Positions 54,748-63,951 of a DNA stretch of 64,000 nucleotides are shown piece after piece. A program made the position numbers and the translations under genes. The stretch spans positions 851,001 through 915,000 of the forward strand of contig NZ_MDGP01000001.1 in the NCBI RefSeq assembly GCF_001747095.1. Direction: 5' to 3'. How positions within the stretch are numbered: position 1 is the stretch's first letter; the number at the start of each line of letters is the position of its first letter. The notes below the pieces were generated by a model. That model did not search any database, was not told the DNA's origin, and saw only the letters and a list, made by a program, of their open reading frames with translations. The DNA comes from Roseivirga sp. 4D4 (GTDB lineage: Bacteria; Bacteroidota; Bacteroidia; Cytophagales; Cyclobacteriaceae).

Positions 54748-55848
54748 CTATCCCAATCTATACTCCTTACCCGGTAGAGGTTTGATAATTCCCTCAAATT
54801 CTAGTTGTAACAGGATAGATGCCAATTGGTTCAAGGGGATCTGACTTTGCCAACTCAGGTCATCAAGCTTCATCTGTTGGCCATTCGCTAGTAAGGTATC
54901 AACCACCTTCTTCTCAAGCCCTGTAAGCTTCTCGAGTTTGGCAGTGATCATTTGAACTTTTTGTTCTTTTTCCCTATCCCAGTTCAATGCCTCCACAACA
55001 TCTCGAAAACCTGTATAGATAGATGCTTTATAGTTCCTAATAAGCTGGTTGCATCCCTCGGAATTAGATTTATCTAGTTGCCCAGGTACAGCAAACACCG
55101 GCCTCTCATAACTATGAGCAATATTACCCGTTATCAGAGCACCTCCTTTCTTGGCAGCTTCCACCACGATTAGTGCATCAGATAAACCAGCAATGATCCT
55201 GTTGCGAGCTGGGAAATATCTTGGGTCAGCCTTCGTGCCGATCGGATACTCGCTGATTAATCCTCCGGCATCAAGCATCTTATTCGCAGTTTCCCTGTTG
55301 CCCGCAGGGTAAACTGTTTGCAGCCCGCAGGCTAAGACTGCTATGGTCGGTAGGCTTTCTTCTAAAGCGGCCTCATGGGCTCTAACATCTATTCCATAAG
55401 CCAAGCCGGAGATAACCGTTGGTCGGTTGGATTCAGCATCAGCGACAATGCTTTCGGTAGTGGCCAGGCCATATTTAGTTGCTTTTCGAGTACCCACAAT
55501 ACCGACTGATTTATTGGGGTTTAAGTCTACTTTCCCTTTGGTGTAAAGCACTAAAGGTGCATCGGGTATTTGAAGGAGTCTTTTTGGGTAGCTGTCATCT
55601 TTCAAGCAGTGAATGGCAATGTTTTGTCTGTACGACTTTTCAATGAGTTGATCAGCCTGTCGAAGTAGCTTTTCTTCATCAGACAGTAGGGAGGACAGTT
55701 TTACTCCGAAACCGTTTACCTTAGAAACTCTTCCTTTTGATGCCTTAAAGATCTCTTGTGCGCTACCGAAATGATTAATAAGTTGTTTGGATAGAACAGG
55801 GCCTATACCAGAGATAAGCGAGAGCGCCACTTGGTAACGCTGCTCCAT
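54748..55848 (-). CDS. dprA: DNA-processing protein DprA
   Basis: The 366-residue protein loads RecA on incoming single-stranded DNA during transformation. N-terminal helix-hairpin-helix repeats (LISGIGPVLSKQLINHFGSA) precede the Rossmann core: VGIVGTRKATKYGLA, VISGLAYGIDVRAHEAALE and YFPARNRIIAGLSDALIVVE. A C-terminal winged helix (about 300-366) completes the family layout. It follows a MerR-type regulator by two bases on the same strand, so the pair is likely one transcript. Its stop is directly beside the CACCTAAT array. Confidence 0.95.
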   Translation of the reverse strand: MEQRYQVALSLISGIGPVLSKQLINHFGSAQEIFKASKGRVSKVNGFGVKLSSLLSDEEKLLRQADQLIEKSYRQNIAIHCLKDDSYPKRLLQIPDAPLVLYTKGKVDLNPNKSVGIVGTRKATKYGLATTESIVADAESNRPTVISGLAYGIDVRAHEAALEESLPTIAVLACGLQTVYPAGNRETANKMLDAGGLISEYPIGTKADPRYFPARNRIIAGLSDALIVVEAAKKGGALITGNIAHSYERPVFAVPGQLDKSNSEGCNQLIRNYKASIYTGFRDVVEALNWDREKEQKVQMITAKLEKLTGLEKKVVDTLLANGQQMKLDDLSWQSQIPLNQLASILLQLEFEGIIKPLPGKEYRLG

Positions 55849-55850
55849 CT

Positions 55851-56189
55851 TTAAGGAAGATTGTTTTTCATCTCTTCAAGGAAAGAACGGACCTTTTGGA
55901 GAGATTCTACCAATTCCGCTTTATCATCAATGCTATCCTTACTGTTTTTGATATGGTCTTGGGCACCATGCAGGGTATACCCTTTTTCTTTTACCAGGTG
56001 GTAAACCAACTTCAGTTTTTTAAGATCGTCTTGCGTGAATTTGCGGTTGCCTTTTGAGTTCTTTTTGGGGCGAATGAAATCAAACTGGGTTTCCCAAAAA
56101 CGAATCAGAGAAGTAGCCACGCCAAGCTCTTTTGCTACTTCACCTATGGTGAAATATTTTTTGACAATAGGCTTCTCTTTGTACGGCAT
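55851..56189 (-). CDS. MerR-family transcriptional regulator
   Basis: The 112-residue product has the MerR-type winged helix: YFTIGEVAKELGVATSLIRF, then WETQFDFIRPKKNSKGNRKF and LKLVYHLVKEKGYTLHGAQ. A short coiled-coil end follows. There is no metal-binding cysteine, so it belongs to the small MerR group found beside dprA and M23 peptidase genes in Bacteroidota. Its target is unknown. It starts at ATG 56189 and is 2 bases upstream of dprA. Confidence 0.9.
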   Translation of the reverse strand: MPYKEKPIVKKYFTIGEVAKELGVATSLIRFWETQFDFIRPKKNSKGNRKFTQDDLKKLKLVYHLVKEKGYTLHGAQDHIKNSKDSIDDKAELVESLQKVRSFLEEMKNNLP

Positions 56190-56266
56190 ATCAGAAAGTT
56201 ACAAAATATGTTGAAAGAATAACTTTAATCTTAAAGATTAAATATCAACCGAAATAAAAGAAATAA

Positions 56267-57259
56267 TTATCGATTAGAATAAGAACCGAGCGACTGGTTT
56301 TCGATAGAAGAAAGTCTCAGTATTTCTTCAAACTCATTGGCATCCAAATCCTTGTAGAAATAATACACAGGGTTCACTGCTTTACCGTTCACATGAACCT
56401 CATAATGGAGGTGTGGAGCAGTAGACTTTCCTGAGTTACCAACGTAGCCAATAATATCGCCACGTTTTACTTTTTGTCCTTTTTTGACAATGTAACGGAC
56501 CATATGACCATATAAGGTTTCAAAACCAAAGCCGTGGTCAATCTTCACGTGATTTCCGAGCCCTGTAAGGTCTTTTCTTGTTCTGGACACAGTGCCATCT
56601 GCCGTGGCATAGATAGGAGTACCTCGTTCAGCGGAGAAGTCTGTGCCGTAGTGCATCTTTCTCACCTTTAGAATAGGGTCCATTCTTCTACCAAAACCAG
56701 AAGAAAGTCTTCTTAGCTCTTCGTTTGAAACGGGTTGAATGGCGGGCATTGCCGCATAATAGGCTTCTTTGTTTCGAGCCAGATCAAGAATCTCGTCATA
56801 AGACTTGGTCTGGATGTACATCTTTTTCTTAACCCTGTCTATCCTTTCCAAGGTACCGACAACCAAGTCTTTATTGTCTAAGTCACTTTCCAGCAGGTTC
56901 CTGTATTTAAGAACGCCTCCGGATCCTGCTTCTCTCACTGTACTAGCGATCGGCTCAGCTTCAAAAACAGTTCGGTAAACGTGATCGTCCTTTTCTTGCA
57001 AGACCCCAAGCATGTTGTCCATGCCCGTCAACTGTTCCTGCATTAGATCATAATACAGTTTAAGCTCCTCATTTTCCTTGATAAGGGCCATTTCTTTAGG
57101 AGATTCGAAGTACCTAGAGAGTACTACAATAATGCCTATGGCGAGCACCACAGCGAGGGACGTAAAACCCAATGCATTGATGATTATATCGCTTTTTTTA
57201 ACCTTTACCCGTTCGTATTTACAGGTCTCGGTATCGTAGTAATATTTTATTTTAGACAT
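56267..57259 (-). CDS. M23-family peptidoglycan endopeptidase
   Basis: The 330-residue protein (start ATG 57259) has a cytoplasmic N-terminus (MSKIKYYYDTETCKYERVKV), one transmembrane helix (about 30-50), a coiled coil (ALIKENEELKLYYDLMQEQL) and a C-terminal LytM/M23 domain. The zinc ligands are in MHYGTDFSAERGTPIY (HxxxD) and APHLHYEVHVNG (HxH). It probably cuts peptidoglycan cross-bridges. It is divergent from alaS, with 110 bases between, and could also be a divisome-related activator. Confidence 0.92.
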   Translation of the reverse strand: MSKIKYYYDTETCKYERVKVKKSDIIINALGFTSLAVVLAIGIIVVLSRYFESPKEMALIKENEELKLYYDLMQEQLTGMDNMLGVLQEKDDHVYRTVFEAEPIASTVREAGSGGVLKYRNLLESDLDNKDLVVGTLERIDRVKKKMYIQTKSYDEILDLARNKEAYYAAMPAIQPVSNEELRRLSSGFGRRMDPILKVRKMHYGTDFSAERGTPIYATADGTVSRTRKDLTGLGNHVKIDHGFGFETLYGHMVRYIVKKGQKVKRGDIIGYVGNSGKSTAPHLHYEVHVNGKAVNPVYYFYKDLDANEFEEILRLSSIENQSLGSYSNR

Positions 57260-57369
57260 TAAGAATCCTTTTTGAAATTCTCCTAATTTTGTGGCTTTGC
57301 TTTTAATGCATAGACCCAGCAAAATTAATAAAATTAATCAAACGCACTTTAGCAGATAACAGTTCCGGT

Positions 57370-60000
57370 ATGCAGTCGAGAGAGATAAGGTCGAAGTTCA
57401 TCGAATTCTTCGAAAAGAAGCAACACAAGTACGTGCCATCAGCCCCTATGGTGCTGAAAAATGATCCGACATTGATGTTTACCAATGCTGGTATGAACCA
57501 GTTTAAAGACCTCTTTCTGGGGAATGCTAAGGCTGATTATACGCGTGCAGTGAATAGTCAAAAGTGTCTGCGGGTTTCTGGTAAACACAATGACTTGGAA
57601 GAAGTAGGTATTGATACCTACCACCATACCATGTTTGAAATGCTCGGTAATTGGTCTTTTGGTGATTATTTCAAGAAAGATGCGATCAGTTGGGCCTGGG
57701 AGTTGCTAACGGAGGTTTATGGATTACCAAAAGATCGACTTTATGTAACGGTTTTCGAAGGAGATAAGGCCGATAACCTGGCTTTTGATCAGGAGGCTTA
57801 TGATTACTGGAAAGCGTTTATCGATGAATCACGCATCCTCAATGGAGATAAAAAGGATAATTTCTGGGAAATGGGCGATACGGGACCGTGTGGGCCATGT
57901 TCAGAAATACACATTGACCTGCGTTCTGAAGAAGAAATCGCAAAAGTGCCAGGTAAGGATCTTGTCAATATGGATCATCCTCAGGTGGTTGAAGTTTGGA
58001 ACCTTGTATTTATGCAATTCGATCGTAAAGCCGATGGTCATTTGGATAACCTTCCGGCTCAGCATATCGATACAGGAATGGGTTTTGAGCGTTTGGCGAT
58101 GGCTTTACAAGGAAAGCTATCTAATTACGATACAGACATCTTTATGCCATTAATCGATCACCTATCTGCTAAAGCAGGAGTGAAGTATGGTGTAAAGGAA
58201 GAAACAGATATTGCGCTTCGCGTGATTGTTGATCATATCAGAGCGATCTCTTTTGCTATAGCAGACGATCAGTTGCCATCGAATAATAAAGCTGGTTATG
58301 TGATCAGGCGAATTCTAAGAAGAGCTGTGCGCTATGGCTATACTTTCCTCAACTTGAAAGAGCCTTTTATGTACGAACTGGTCGAGGTATTAGCCGGTCA
58401 ATACAAGGGATTCTTTGATGAGTTAGAAAGTCAAAAAGACCTGATTGCTAAAGTGATTCGTGAGGAAGAATCCTCATTCCTAAGAACTTTAGAGAATGGA
58501 CTGAAGCGACTCGATCAAATAAAACAAAGACTTGAAGAAAGTGGCACTAAAACCATTGATGGTCAGGAAGTTTTCGAACTTTATGACACTTTTGGTTTTC
58601 CATTGGATCTTACTGCATTGATCGCCCGTGAGAACAGTTTGACGATTGATGAGGCTGGCTTTACGGCTGCTATGGAAACCCAAAAGCAACGCTCTAAGGC
58701 TGATGCCGTTTCAGAGAAGGGTGATTGGATTGAAGTGCATGGAGAAGATTCGGTAGAATTTGTTGGTTATGATCAGGAAGAATCAGAGGCTAAGATCATC
58801 AAATACCGTGAAATCAAAGAGAAGAAAGGCAAAGTCTTTCAAGTGGTTTTAAACAAAACTCCTTTCTATGGAGAGAGTGGTGGACAGATAGGCGATACTG
58901 GAGTATTGACCAATGATGCTGAAACGGTGAAAGTGATCAACACATTGAAGGAGAATGACCTGATCGTTCATTACACGGATAAAATACCAAGCAATCCACA
59001 AGCGACTTTCAAAGCAGTTATCAATAGCGATAGAAGAACACTGATCAGAAGTAACCACAGTGCAACGCATTTACTACATGCAGCGCTGAGAGATACATTG
59101 GGCACACATGTTCAGCAGAAAGGTTCCTTGGTGTCTGATAATGTCCTCAGGTTTGACTTTTCGCACTTCTCAAAAGTAGAAGATGAGCAGATAGAAGAAA
59201 TCGAGCGCATTGTGAATGACCATATTCGCAAAAACATTGCTCTGGATGAAAAGAGAAATGTCCCGATCGCTGATGCAAAGGCTTTAGGTGCAATGGCGCT
59301 CTTTGGAGAAAAGTATGGAGATCATGTTCGTGTGATCACTTTTGACCCTGAGTACTCTGTTGAGCTCTGTGGAGGAACGCATGTTACGGCCACCGGAGAT
59401 ATTGGAATGTTCAAGATAGTTTCAGAAAGCGCTGTTGCTGCAGGTGTGAGAAGGATAGAGGCTTATACAGGCCCGAAAGCCTTCGCTTTTGTTCAGAAAC
59501 AAGAGAAGGAATTGAATGAGGTGAAGGAGCTTCTAAAGAATCCTAAAGAAGTAACTAAAGCCATATCAAGCCTTATTGATGATCAGAAGCGATTGACTAA
59601 AATCATTGAAGGACTTCATGCCAAGCAGTCTGGCTTGATCAAGCAAGATCTATTGAGTCAAGTGGTTGAAGGAAATGGGTTTAATTACCTGGTTACTAAA
59701 GTTTTATTGCCTAATGGTGATGTGCTAAAAAAGCTATCCTTTGAGCTTAAAAATGAAGTAGATAACCTTGTTGCAGTATTGGCTGCTGACGTTGATGGTA
59801 AGCCTCAGATAGCCGTGGTAATCGATGAAAAGCTCGTTGCGGATAAAGGGCTCAACGCTGGTCAGATGGTTCGCGAACTGGCTAAGGAGATCAAAGGTGG
59901 AGGTGGTGGACAGCCATTCTTTGCTACCGCTGGTGGTAAAGATCTTTTCGGTTTGGATAGAGTAGCCGAGAAGGCCAATGAAATGATTGCTGCTTTGTGA
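57370..60000 (+). CDS. alaS: Alanine-tRNA ligase
   Basis: The 876-residue enzyme charges tRNA-Ala. The catalytic domain has FTNAGMNQFKDLFLGNAK and DTGPCGPCSEIH. The editing domain has SNHSATHLLHAALRD with zinc His residues and CGGTHVTATGDIGMF. The C-Ala domain near the end has GGGGGQPFFATAGGKD. The length fits the family. It starts at ATG 57370 and its stop overlaps the GTG start of gatB by four bases (GTGA). Confidence 0.97.
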   Translation: MQSREIRSKFIEFFEKKQHKYVPSAPMVLKNDPTLMFTNAGMNQFKDLFLGNAKADYTRAVNSQKCLRVSGKHNDLEEVGIDTYHHTMFEMLGNWSFGDYFKKDAISWAWELLTEVYGLPKDRLYVTVFEGDKADNLAFDQEAYDYWKAFIDESRILNGDKKDNFWEMGDTGPCGPCSEIHIDLRSEEEIAKVPGKDLVNMDHPQVVEVWNLVFMQFDRKADGHLDNLPAQHIDTGMGFERLAMALQGKLSNYDTDIFMPLIDHLSAKAGVKYGVKEETDIALRVIVDHIRAISFAIADDQLPSNNKAGYVIRRILRRAVRYGYTFLNLKEPFMYELVEVLAGQYKGFFDELESQKDLIAKVIREEESSFLRTLENGLKRLDQIKQRLEESGTKTIDGQEVFELYDTFGFPLDLTALIARENSLTIDEAGFTAAMETQKQRSKADAVSEKGDWIEVHGEDSVEFVGYDQEESEAKIIKYREIKEKKGKVFQVVLNKTPFYGESGGQIGDTGVLTNDAETVKVINTLKENDLIVHYTDKIPSNPQATFKAVINSDRRTLIRSNHSATHLLHAALRDTLGTHVQQKGSLVSDNVLRFDFSHFSKVEDEQIEEIERIVNDHIRKNIALDEKRNVPIADAKALGAMALFGEKYGDHVRVITFDPEYSVELCGGTHVTATGDIGMFKIVSESAVAAGVRRIEAYTGPKAFAFVQKQEKELNEVKELLKNPKEVTKAISSLIDDQKRLTKIIEGLHAKQSGLIKQDLLSQVVEGNGFNYLVTKVLLPNGDVLKKLSFELKNEVDNLVAVLAADVDGKPQIAVVIDEKLVADKGLNAGQMVRELAKEIKGGGGGQPFFATAGGKDLFGLDRVAEKANEMIAAL

Positions 60001-61460
60001 ACAAAGTCATCACCAAATTAAGAGACGCGGGTTTTCAGGCGGTTGTTGGCCTTGAGGTTCATGTACAGCTGAATACGGATTCAAAGATATTTTCTTCAGA
60101 TCCGAATACCTCTGATGCACAACCCAATGAGAACATCAGTGTCATTTCATTAGGACATCCTGGCACACTGCCCGTTTTGAATAAGGAGGTGGTAGAAAAG
60201 GCCATTCTTATGGGCTTAGCCTGTGGTTGTGAGATTACGGAAGTCAATCATTTTGCCCGTAAGAGCTATTTCTATCCGGATTTACCGAAGGGTTATCAGA
60301 CAACACAGGATAAAACACCGATCTGTGTTGGCGGAAAGGTAGAATTATTCGGAGAAGGTTTTCAGCAGCCTTATGTAGAGCTCCACCATATCCATATGGA
60401 AGAGGATGCGGGCAAGTCGATTCATGATGAAGGAGAATCTACTCTAATCGACTTGAACAGGGCAGGAAGTCCATTAATTGAAATTGTGACCGAACCAAGT
60501 ATCAAAGGTCCGGATGAGGCATCGGCCTTTTTACAAGAAATTCGAAGAATTGTACGCTTTTTAGGCATTAGTGAGGCCAATATGGAGAAAGGAGAACTTC
60601 GTTGTGATGCCAATATCTCAATCATGCCAATTGGTTCAGAACAGTTGGGAAATAAGGTAGAGGTGAAGAACATGAACTCCTTTAGCAATGTTCGTAGGGC
60701 GATTTCGCATGAACTCGAGCGTCAATTGAAGATGCTCCAGTCTAATGAACACATTGATGTCGAGACAAGGACCTTTGACCCAAATACAGGAAAGACTGCC
60801 AGCATGAGATTTAAAGAAACGATGAATGATTATCGTTACTTTCCTTGCCCAGATTTGCCTCCTGTGGTAATAGAAGCACCATATCTAGACTCATTGAAGG
60901 CTAATATGGAAACCACACCAAGTGAGTACAGGCAACTATTCAAAGCTGAATATCAGCTATCTGACTACGATATTGCGCTTTTAACGGAAGAGAAGGAAAC
61001 TGCCAGATACTTTCATGCGTTGTGTGAGAAGGTAGCGAACAAGAAGGCTGCGGCCAATTGGCTCAATGGTGCAGTAAAGGGTCTGTTGAATGAAAGAAAC
61101 TTGTCCATTGATGAACTTGGAATTTCGATAGAAAGAATGGCAGGTTTGATCGATCTCTTAGAAGCGGGTCGCTTGAATAATACAGTTGCCACTCATACCG
61201 TTTTGCCTGAGATGCTCAACAATGATTTGAGTGCTTTGCATATCGCTGAAAGCAAGGATTTACTCTCAGTTGATAATGTAGACGCCCTTGATGACATGGT
61301 AACGGAGGTATTATTATCTTTACCCAAGGAAGTGGAAGCCTTTAAACAAGGCAAAAAGAAATTAATGGGACTGTTTATGGGCCAAGTGATGAAAAAGAGC
61401 CAGGGCAAAGCAGATGCAAAACAGGTCCAGAAAATATTGAATAAGAAGTTAAACGGATAG
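59997..61460 (+). CDS. gatB: Aspartyl/glutamyl-tRNA amidotransferase subunit B
   Basis: The 487-residue protein is the GatB subunit that amidates Glu-tRNA-Gln or Asp-tRNA-Asn with GatA and GatC. Family segments are AVVGLEVHVQLNTDSKIFSS, ARKSYFYPDLPKGYQTTQ, EEDAGKSIHDEGESTLIDL and the C-terminal MGLFMGQVMKKSQGKADAK. It starts at GTG 59997, overlapping the alaS stop in GTGA, so translation is coupled. gatA and gatC are not in the window. Confidence 0.97.
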   Translation: MNKVITKLRDAGFQAVVGLEVHVQLNTDSKIFSSDPNTSDAQPNENISVISLGHPGTLPVLNKEVVEKAILMGLACGCEITEVNHFARKSYFYPDLPKGYQTTQDKTPICVGGKVELFGEGFQQPYVELHHIHMEEDAGKSIHDEGESTLIDLNRAGSPLIEIVTEPSIKGPDEASAFLQEIRRIVRFLGISEANMEKGELRCDANISIMPIGSEQLGNKVEVKNMNSFSNVRRAISHELERQLKMLQSNEHIDVETRTFDPNTGKTASMRFKETMNDYRYFPCPDLPPVVIEAPYLDSLKANMETTPSEYRQLFKAEYQLSDYDIALLTEEKETARYFHALCEKVANKKAAANWLNGAVKGLLNERNLSIDELGISIERMAGLIDLLEAGRLNNTVATHTVLPEMLNNDLSALHIAESKDLLSVDNVDALDDMVTEVLLSLPKEVEAFKQGKKKLMGLFMGQVMKKSQGKADAKQVQKILNKKLNG

Positions 61461-61462
61461 GA

Positions 61463-62581
61463 ATGAAGAAGTTTTTAAACCTTTTGATCATCGCATTTGT
61501 AGTAAACGCTTGTGGTAGTTCAAAAGACGGTATGATTAAAATTACCGGTACTATTGAAAACCCAATTCCTCAAGGTGAGGTGATTCTCGAGCGTTATGAG
61601 ACTGGACAAATTACCCCGGTACTGACCGCTTATTCTGACCACAAAGGCAATTTCGAGATTGAAACAGAAATTGATGGGCCTGGTTTTTACCGAATCAATG
61701 TCTATGGGCAACAATTCGAGACGATCGTGTTGGACGGTGATGATTTAAAAGTAGAGGCCGAGGGGCAGGGCGGAAGCATGATTCGTGTTACAGGATCTGA
61801 TGATGCAGAATACATCGAACAGTTGTACGACTATCTAGGTGAATATCGTGATGTGGTTACCGCTTTTAATCAAAAGTATATCAATGCTCGTGATTCAGGT
61901 AATGGAACGCTATTAGAAGAGTTGACAACAGAAGGTTTGGCTTTGGAAGCTGGTAAGATCGAAAAGCTAAAGCAAATGGCTTGGGATTTCGATGGATCGC
62001 TTGTTTCTCTATTGATCACGGACTATATCCCGAATAAGTCCGATGAGTTCAATTTTCTGGATTCATTGGCGACCAAACTTCAAAAGGAGATTCCCAACTC
62101 AAAGGACGTGGAGTATTTCACATCAAACCTTGAGTTTTTTAGACCTGCAGTAGCAATGGGAGAGATTGCCCCTAACATTACTTTGCCTACTCCAGGTGGA
62201 GAGACAGCAAGCCTTGAAGACTTAAGAGGTAAGTATGTCTTGCTCGATTTCTGGGCTGGATGGTGTAAGCCATGTAGGGCCGAAAACCCGAACGTGGTGA
62301 ATATGTACAATAAGTACAATGACAAAGGATTTGAGGTATTCAGCGTAAGTTTAGACAGGACGAGAAACCAATGGCTAGATGCTATTGCCAAAGATGGTTT
62401 AGTGTGGTCTACACATGTCTCTGATCTGAAATACTTTCAGTCTGCAGCCGCGATGACTTATAAAGTGAATGCCATACCATTCGCCTTATTGTTAGACCCT
62501 GAAGGACGGGTAATTGGCAAAAACTTAAGAGGAAGAGCTCTACAGAATAAGTTGGCTAGTATTTTTGGAGAGACGGAATAA
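61463..62581 (+). CDS. TlpA/ResA-like thiol-disulfide lipoprotein with DUF4369-like domain
   Basis: The 372-residue protein has a lipoprotein signal (FLNLLIIAFVVNACGSS, Cys anchor). An N-terminal strand-rich domain of DUF4369 type at about 20-140 is followed by a helical linker. A thioredoxin-like domain begins near 230 (MGEIAPNITLPTPGGETASL) with the active site FWAGWCKPCRAENPNV. Such Bacteroidota lipoproteins reduce periplasmic disulfides. It lies 2 bases after gatB, so it is probably in the same transcript. A strong terminator follows. Confidence 0.9.
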   Translation: MKKFLNLLIIAFVVNACGSSKDGMIKITGTIENPIPQGEVILERYETGQITPVLTAYSDHKGNFEIETEIDGPGFYRINVYGQQFETIVLDGDDLKVEAEGQGGSMIRVTGSDDAEYIEQLYDYLGEYRDVVTAFNQKYINARDSGNGTLLEELTTEGLALEAGKIEKLKQMAWDFDGSLVSLLITDYIPNKSDEFNFLDSLATKLQKEIPNSKDVEYFTSNLEFFRPAVAMGEIAPNITLPTPGGETASLEDLRGKYVLLDFWAGWCKPCRAENPNVVNMYNKYNDKGFEVFSVSLDRTRNQWLDAIAKDGLVWSTHVSDLKYFQSAAAMTYKVNAIPFALLLDPEGRVIGKNLRGRALQNKLASIFGETE

Positions 62582-62589
62582 GCCTCTTT

Positions 62590-63177
62590 TTACAAAAACA
62601 TTTCTTGAAGCGCTTTCCAAAGCGCTTTTTTCTTGTCTACATCAGAAGCAATTTCACTTAGAGGGTCTGCTTTGAGCATAGCAACGTACTTCGGTTTGTG
62701 AATTGCATAAGGTTGAATGCCGTTGAGTTCGGTTAATACATCGGTTCCGAATGCTAGCAGGTGCTTGTGGTTGTTATTAGCTAATAGTGCTTCGATTTGG
62801 TCCTTTCCAGCATCACGGCAGTTGGCGAGCAAGATGTCCTCTGGGTTTCTTTTAACTGCTCCAATGATCTTGTAGAGTAAGTCTTTGAGAGGTTCCTCGA
62901 GTAACTCCTCAGATGAGTCTACCAATACGATACAGTGCTTGAGGTTATTCCCTGCGGTCGGCAGTGGTTTGACATAGACAGGAGCTGCAGGTTCCTCAAC
63001 CGTTGTTGGTGCATCGACTACGCCCACCTCAAGAGAAAGTGTAGCTTCTTGTGGTTTTGGTTCCTCTTTTTTCTCCATGGGTTCTGTTGTAGAGGTATCT
63101 GGAGTAGGGGTTGCGTCTTCCTTTATAACATAGAGAGGTTCTTCAATGAAATGCGCTAGGAAGTTCTGATCACTCAT
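62590..63177 (-). CDS. Acidic protein of unknown function, possible HolD-like C-terminus
   Basis: The 195-residue product has an acidic, Pro-rich and likely disordered first half (about 20-80) and a compact C-terminal domain. That domain reads HCIVLVDSSEELLEEPLKDL, then HKHLLAFGTDVLTELNG and IASDVDKKKALWKALQEMFL. The last block (D-x-D-x-K-x-x-L-W-x-x-L) resembles the end of DNA polymerase III psi (HolD), but the match is short and could be chance. Nothing in the neighbours supports it. Its last codons overlap the terminator of the convergent lipoprotein gene. Confidence 0.7.
   Translation of the reverse strand: MSDQNFLAHFIEEPLYVIKEDATPTPDTSTTEPMEKKEEPKPQEATLSLEVGVVDAPTTVEEPAAPVYVKPLPTAGNNLKHCIVLVDSSEELLEEPLKDLLYKIIGAVKRNPEDILLANCRDAGKDQIEALLANNNHKHLLAFGTDVLTELNGIQPYAIHKPKYVAMLKADPLSEIASDVDKKKALWKALQEMFL
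62611..62633 (+). terminator. Rho-independent terminator inside the convergent gene
   Basis: AGCGCTTT (62611-62618) pairs perfectly with AAAGCGCT (62621-62628) around a CC loop, with T run 62628-62633. It ends the alaS-gatB-thioredoxin transcript. It lies within the 3' coding end of the minus-strand gene, where it encodes the near-repeat KALWKAL. Confidence 0.88.
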
Positions 63178-63271
63178 ACGATCAAAGATAAATCGAAACA
63201 GCTGTTTACCCAGACTTGAAACGGAAAATGTTAATTATCCTGTCAGCCAAGCATTCGTAAGCATCTAGAAG

Positions 63272-63796
63272 CTATACCTCTGTCTCGAAAATACTCTTAA
63301 GCTCGGTAGCGTCCTCCGGCTTCATACGCTTGGCCAAAACAAGTCTTAGTTGCCTTCTGCGCAGTGCGCCATCGTAAAGTTCTTTCTCCTCAGAAGTCTC
63401 TGGCTTCAATTCAGGCACATCAATTGGGCGACCACCCTGATCTACCGCTACAAAGGTGAAGAAGGCGCTATGGCTCTTAAAACGTGTCCCAGAGGGGATG
63501 TTCTCAGCATATACCTCAACATAGACTTCCATAGAAGAGCTGAATGCTCGGGTTACCTTAGCTTCGAGTGTTACCACATCACCCAATTGTATCGGATTTC
63601 GAAATGAGATGTTATCGGCAGAAGCAGTCACTACGATGCGATTGGAGTGCTTTTGAGCAGCAATAGCTGAAACAACATCCATCCAGTGCATCAAACGTCC
63701 ACCCATAAGATTGTTAAGCGTATTGGTGTCGTTAGGAAGTACCAACTCGGTCATGGTGACACATGAGTCCTTACAAGTTTTCTGCTTCTTTGCCAT
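63272..63796 (-). CDS. Acyl-CoA thioesterase, hotdog fold
   Basis: The 174-residue product (start ATG 63796) is a hotdog-fold acyl-CoA thioesterase of the YciA/BACH type. Family segments are MTELVLPNDTNTLNNLMGGR, LMHWMDVVSAIAAQKHSNR, VVTASADNISFRNPIQLGD and SHSAFFTFVAVDQGG. It cleaves acyl-CoA to free CoA and acid in the cytoplasm. A longer frame opens at TTG/other codons upstream to 63835, but the family opening fits 63796. It is a single gene, 94 bases from the unknown acidic gene downstream. Confidence 0.9.
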   Translation of the reverse strand: MAKKQKTCKDSCVTMTELVLPNDTNTLNNLMGGRLMHWMDVVSAIAAQKHSNRIVVTASADNISFRNPIQLGDVVTLEAKVTRAFSSSMEVYVEVYAENIPSGTRFKSHSAFFTFVAVDQGGRPIDVPELKPETSEEKELYDGALRRRQLRLVLAKRMKPEDATELKSIFETEV

Positions 63797-63951
63797 AGTA
63801 AATTCTGTCTGTTGCAAAATTAGCGATTGGAGCAATAAAATCTTCTATGTAGTGCGAGAATCTTAATGGAATATTATGTATTAATAAATTAACATATATA
63901 AATATTAAATTATGATAATTTATATATTTAAAAACACTAAAATACCACCGC

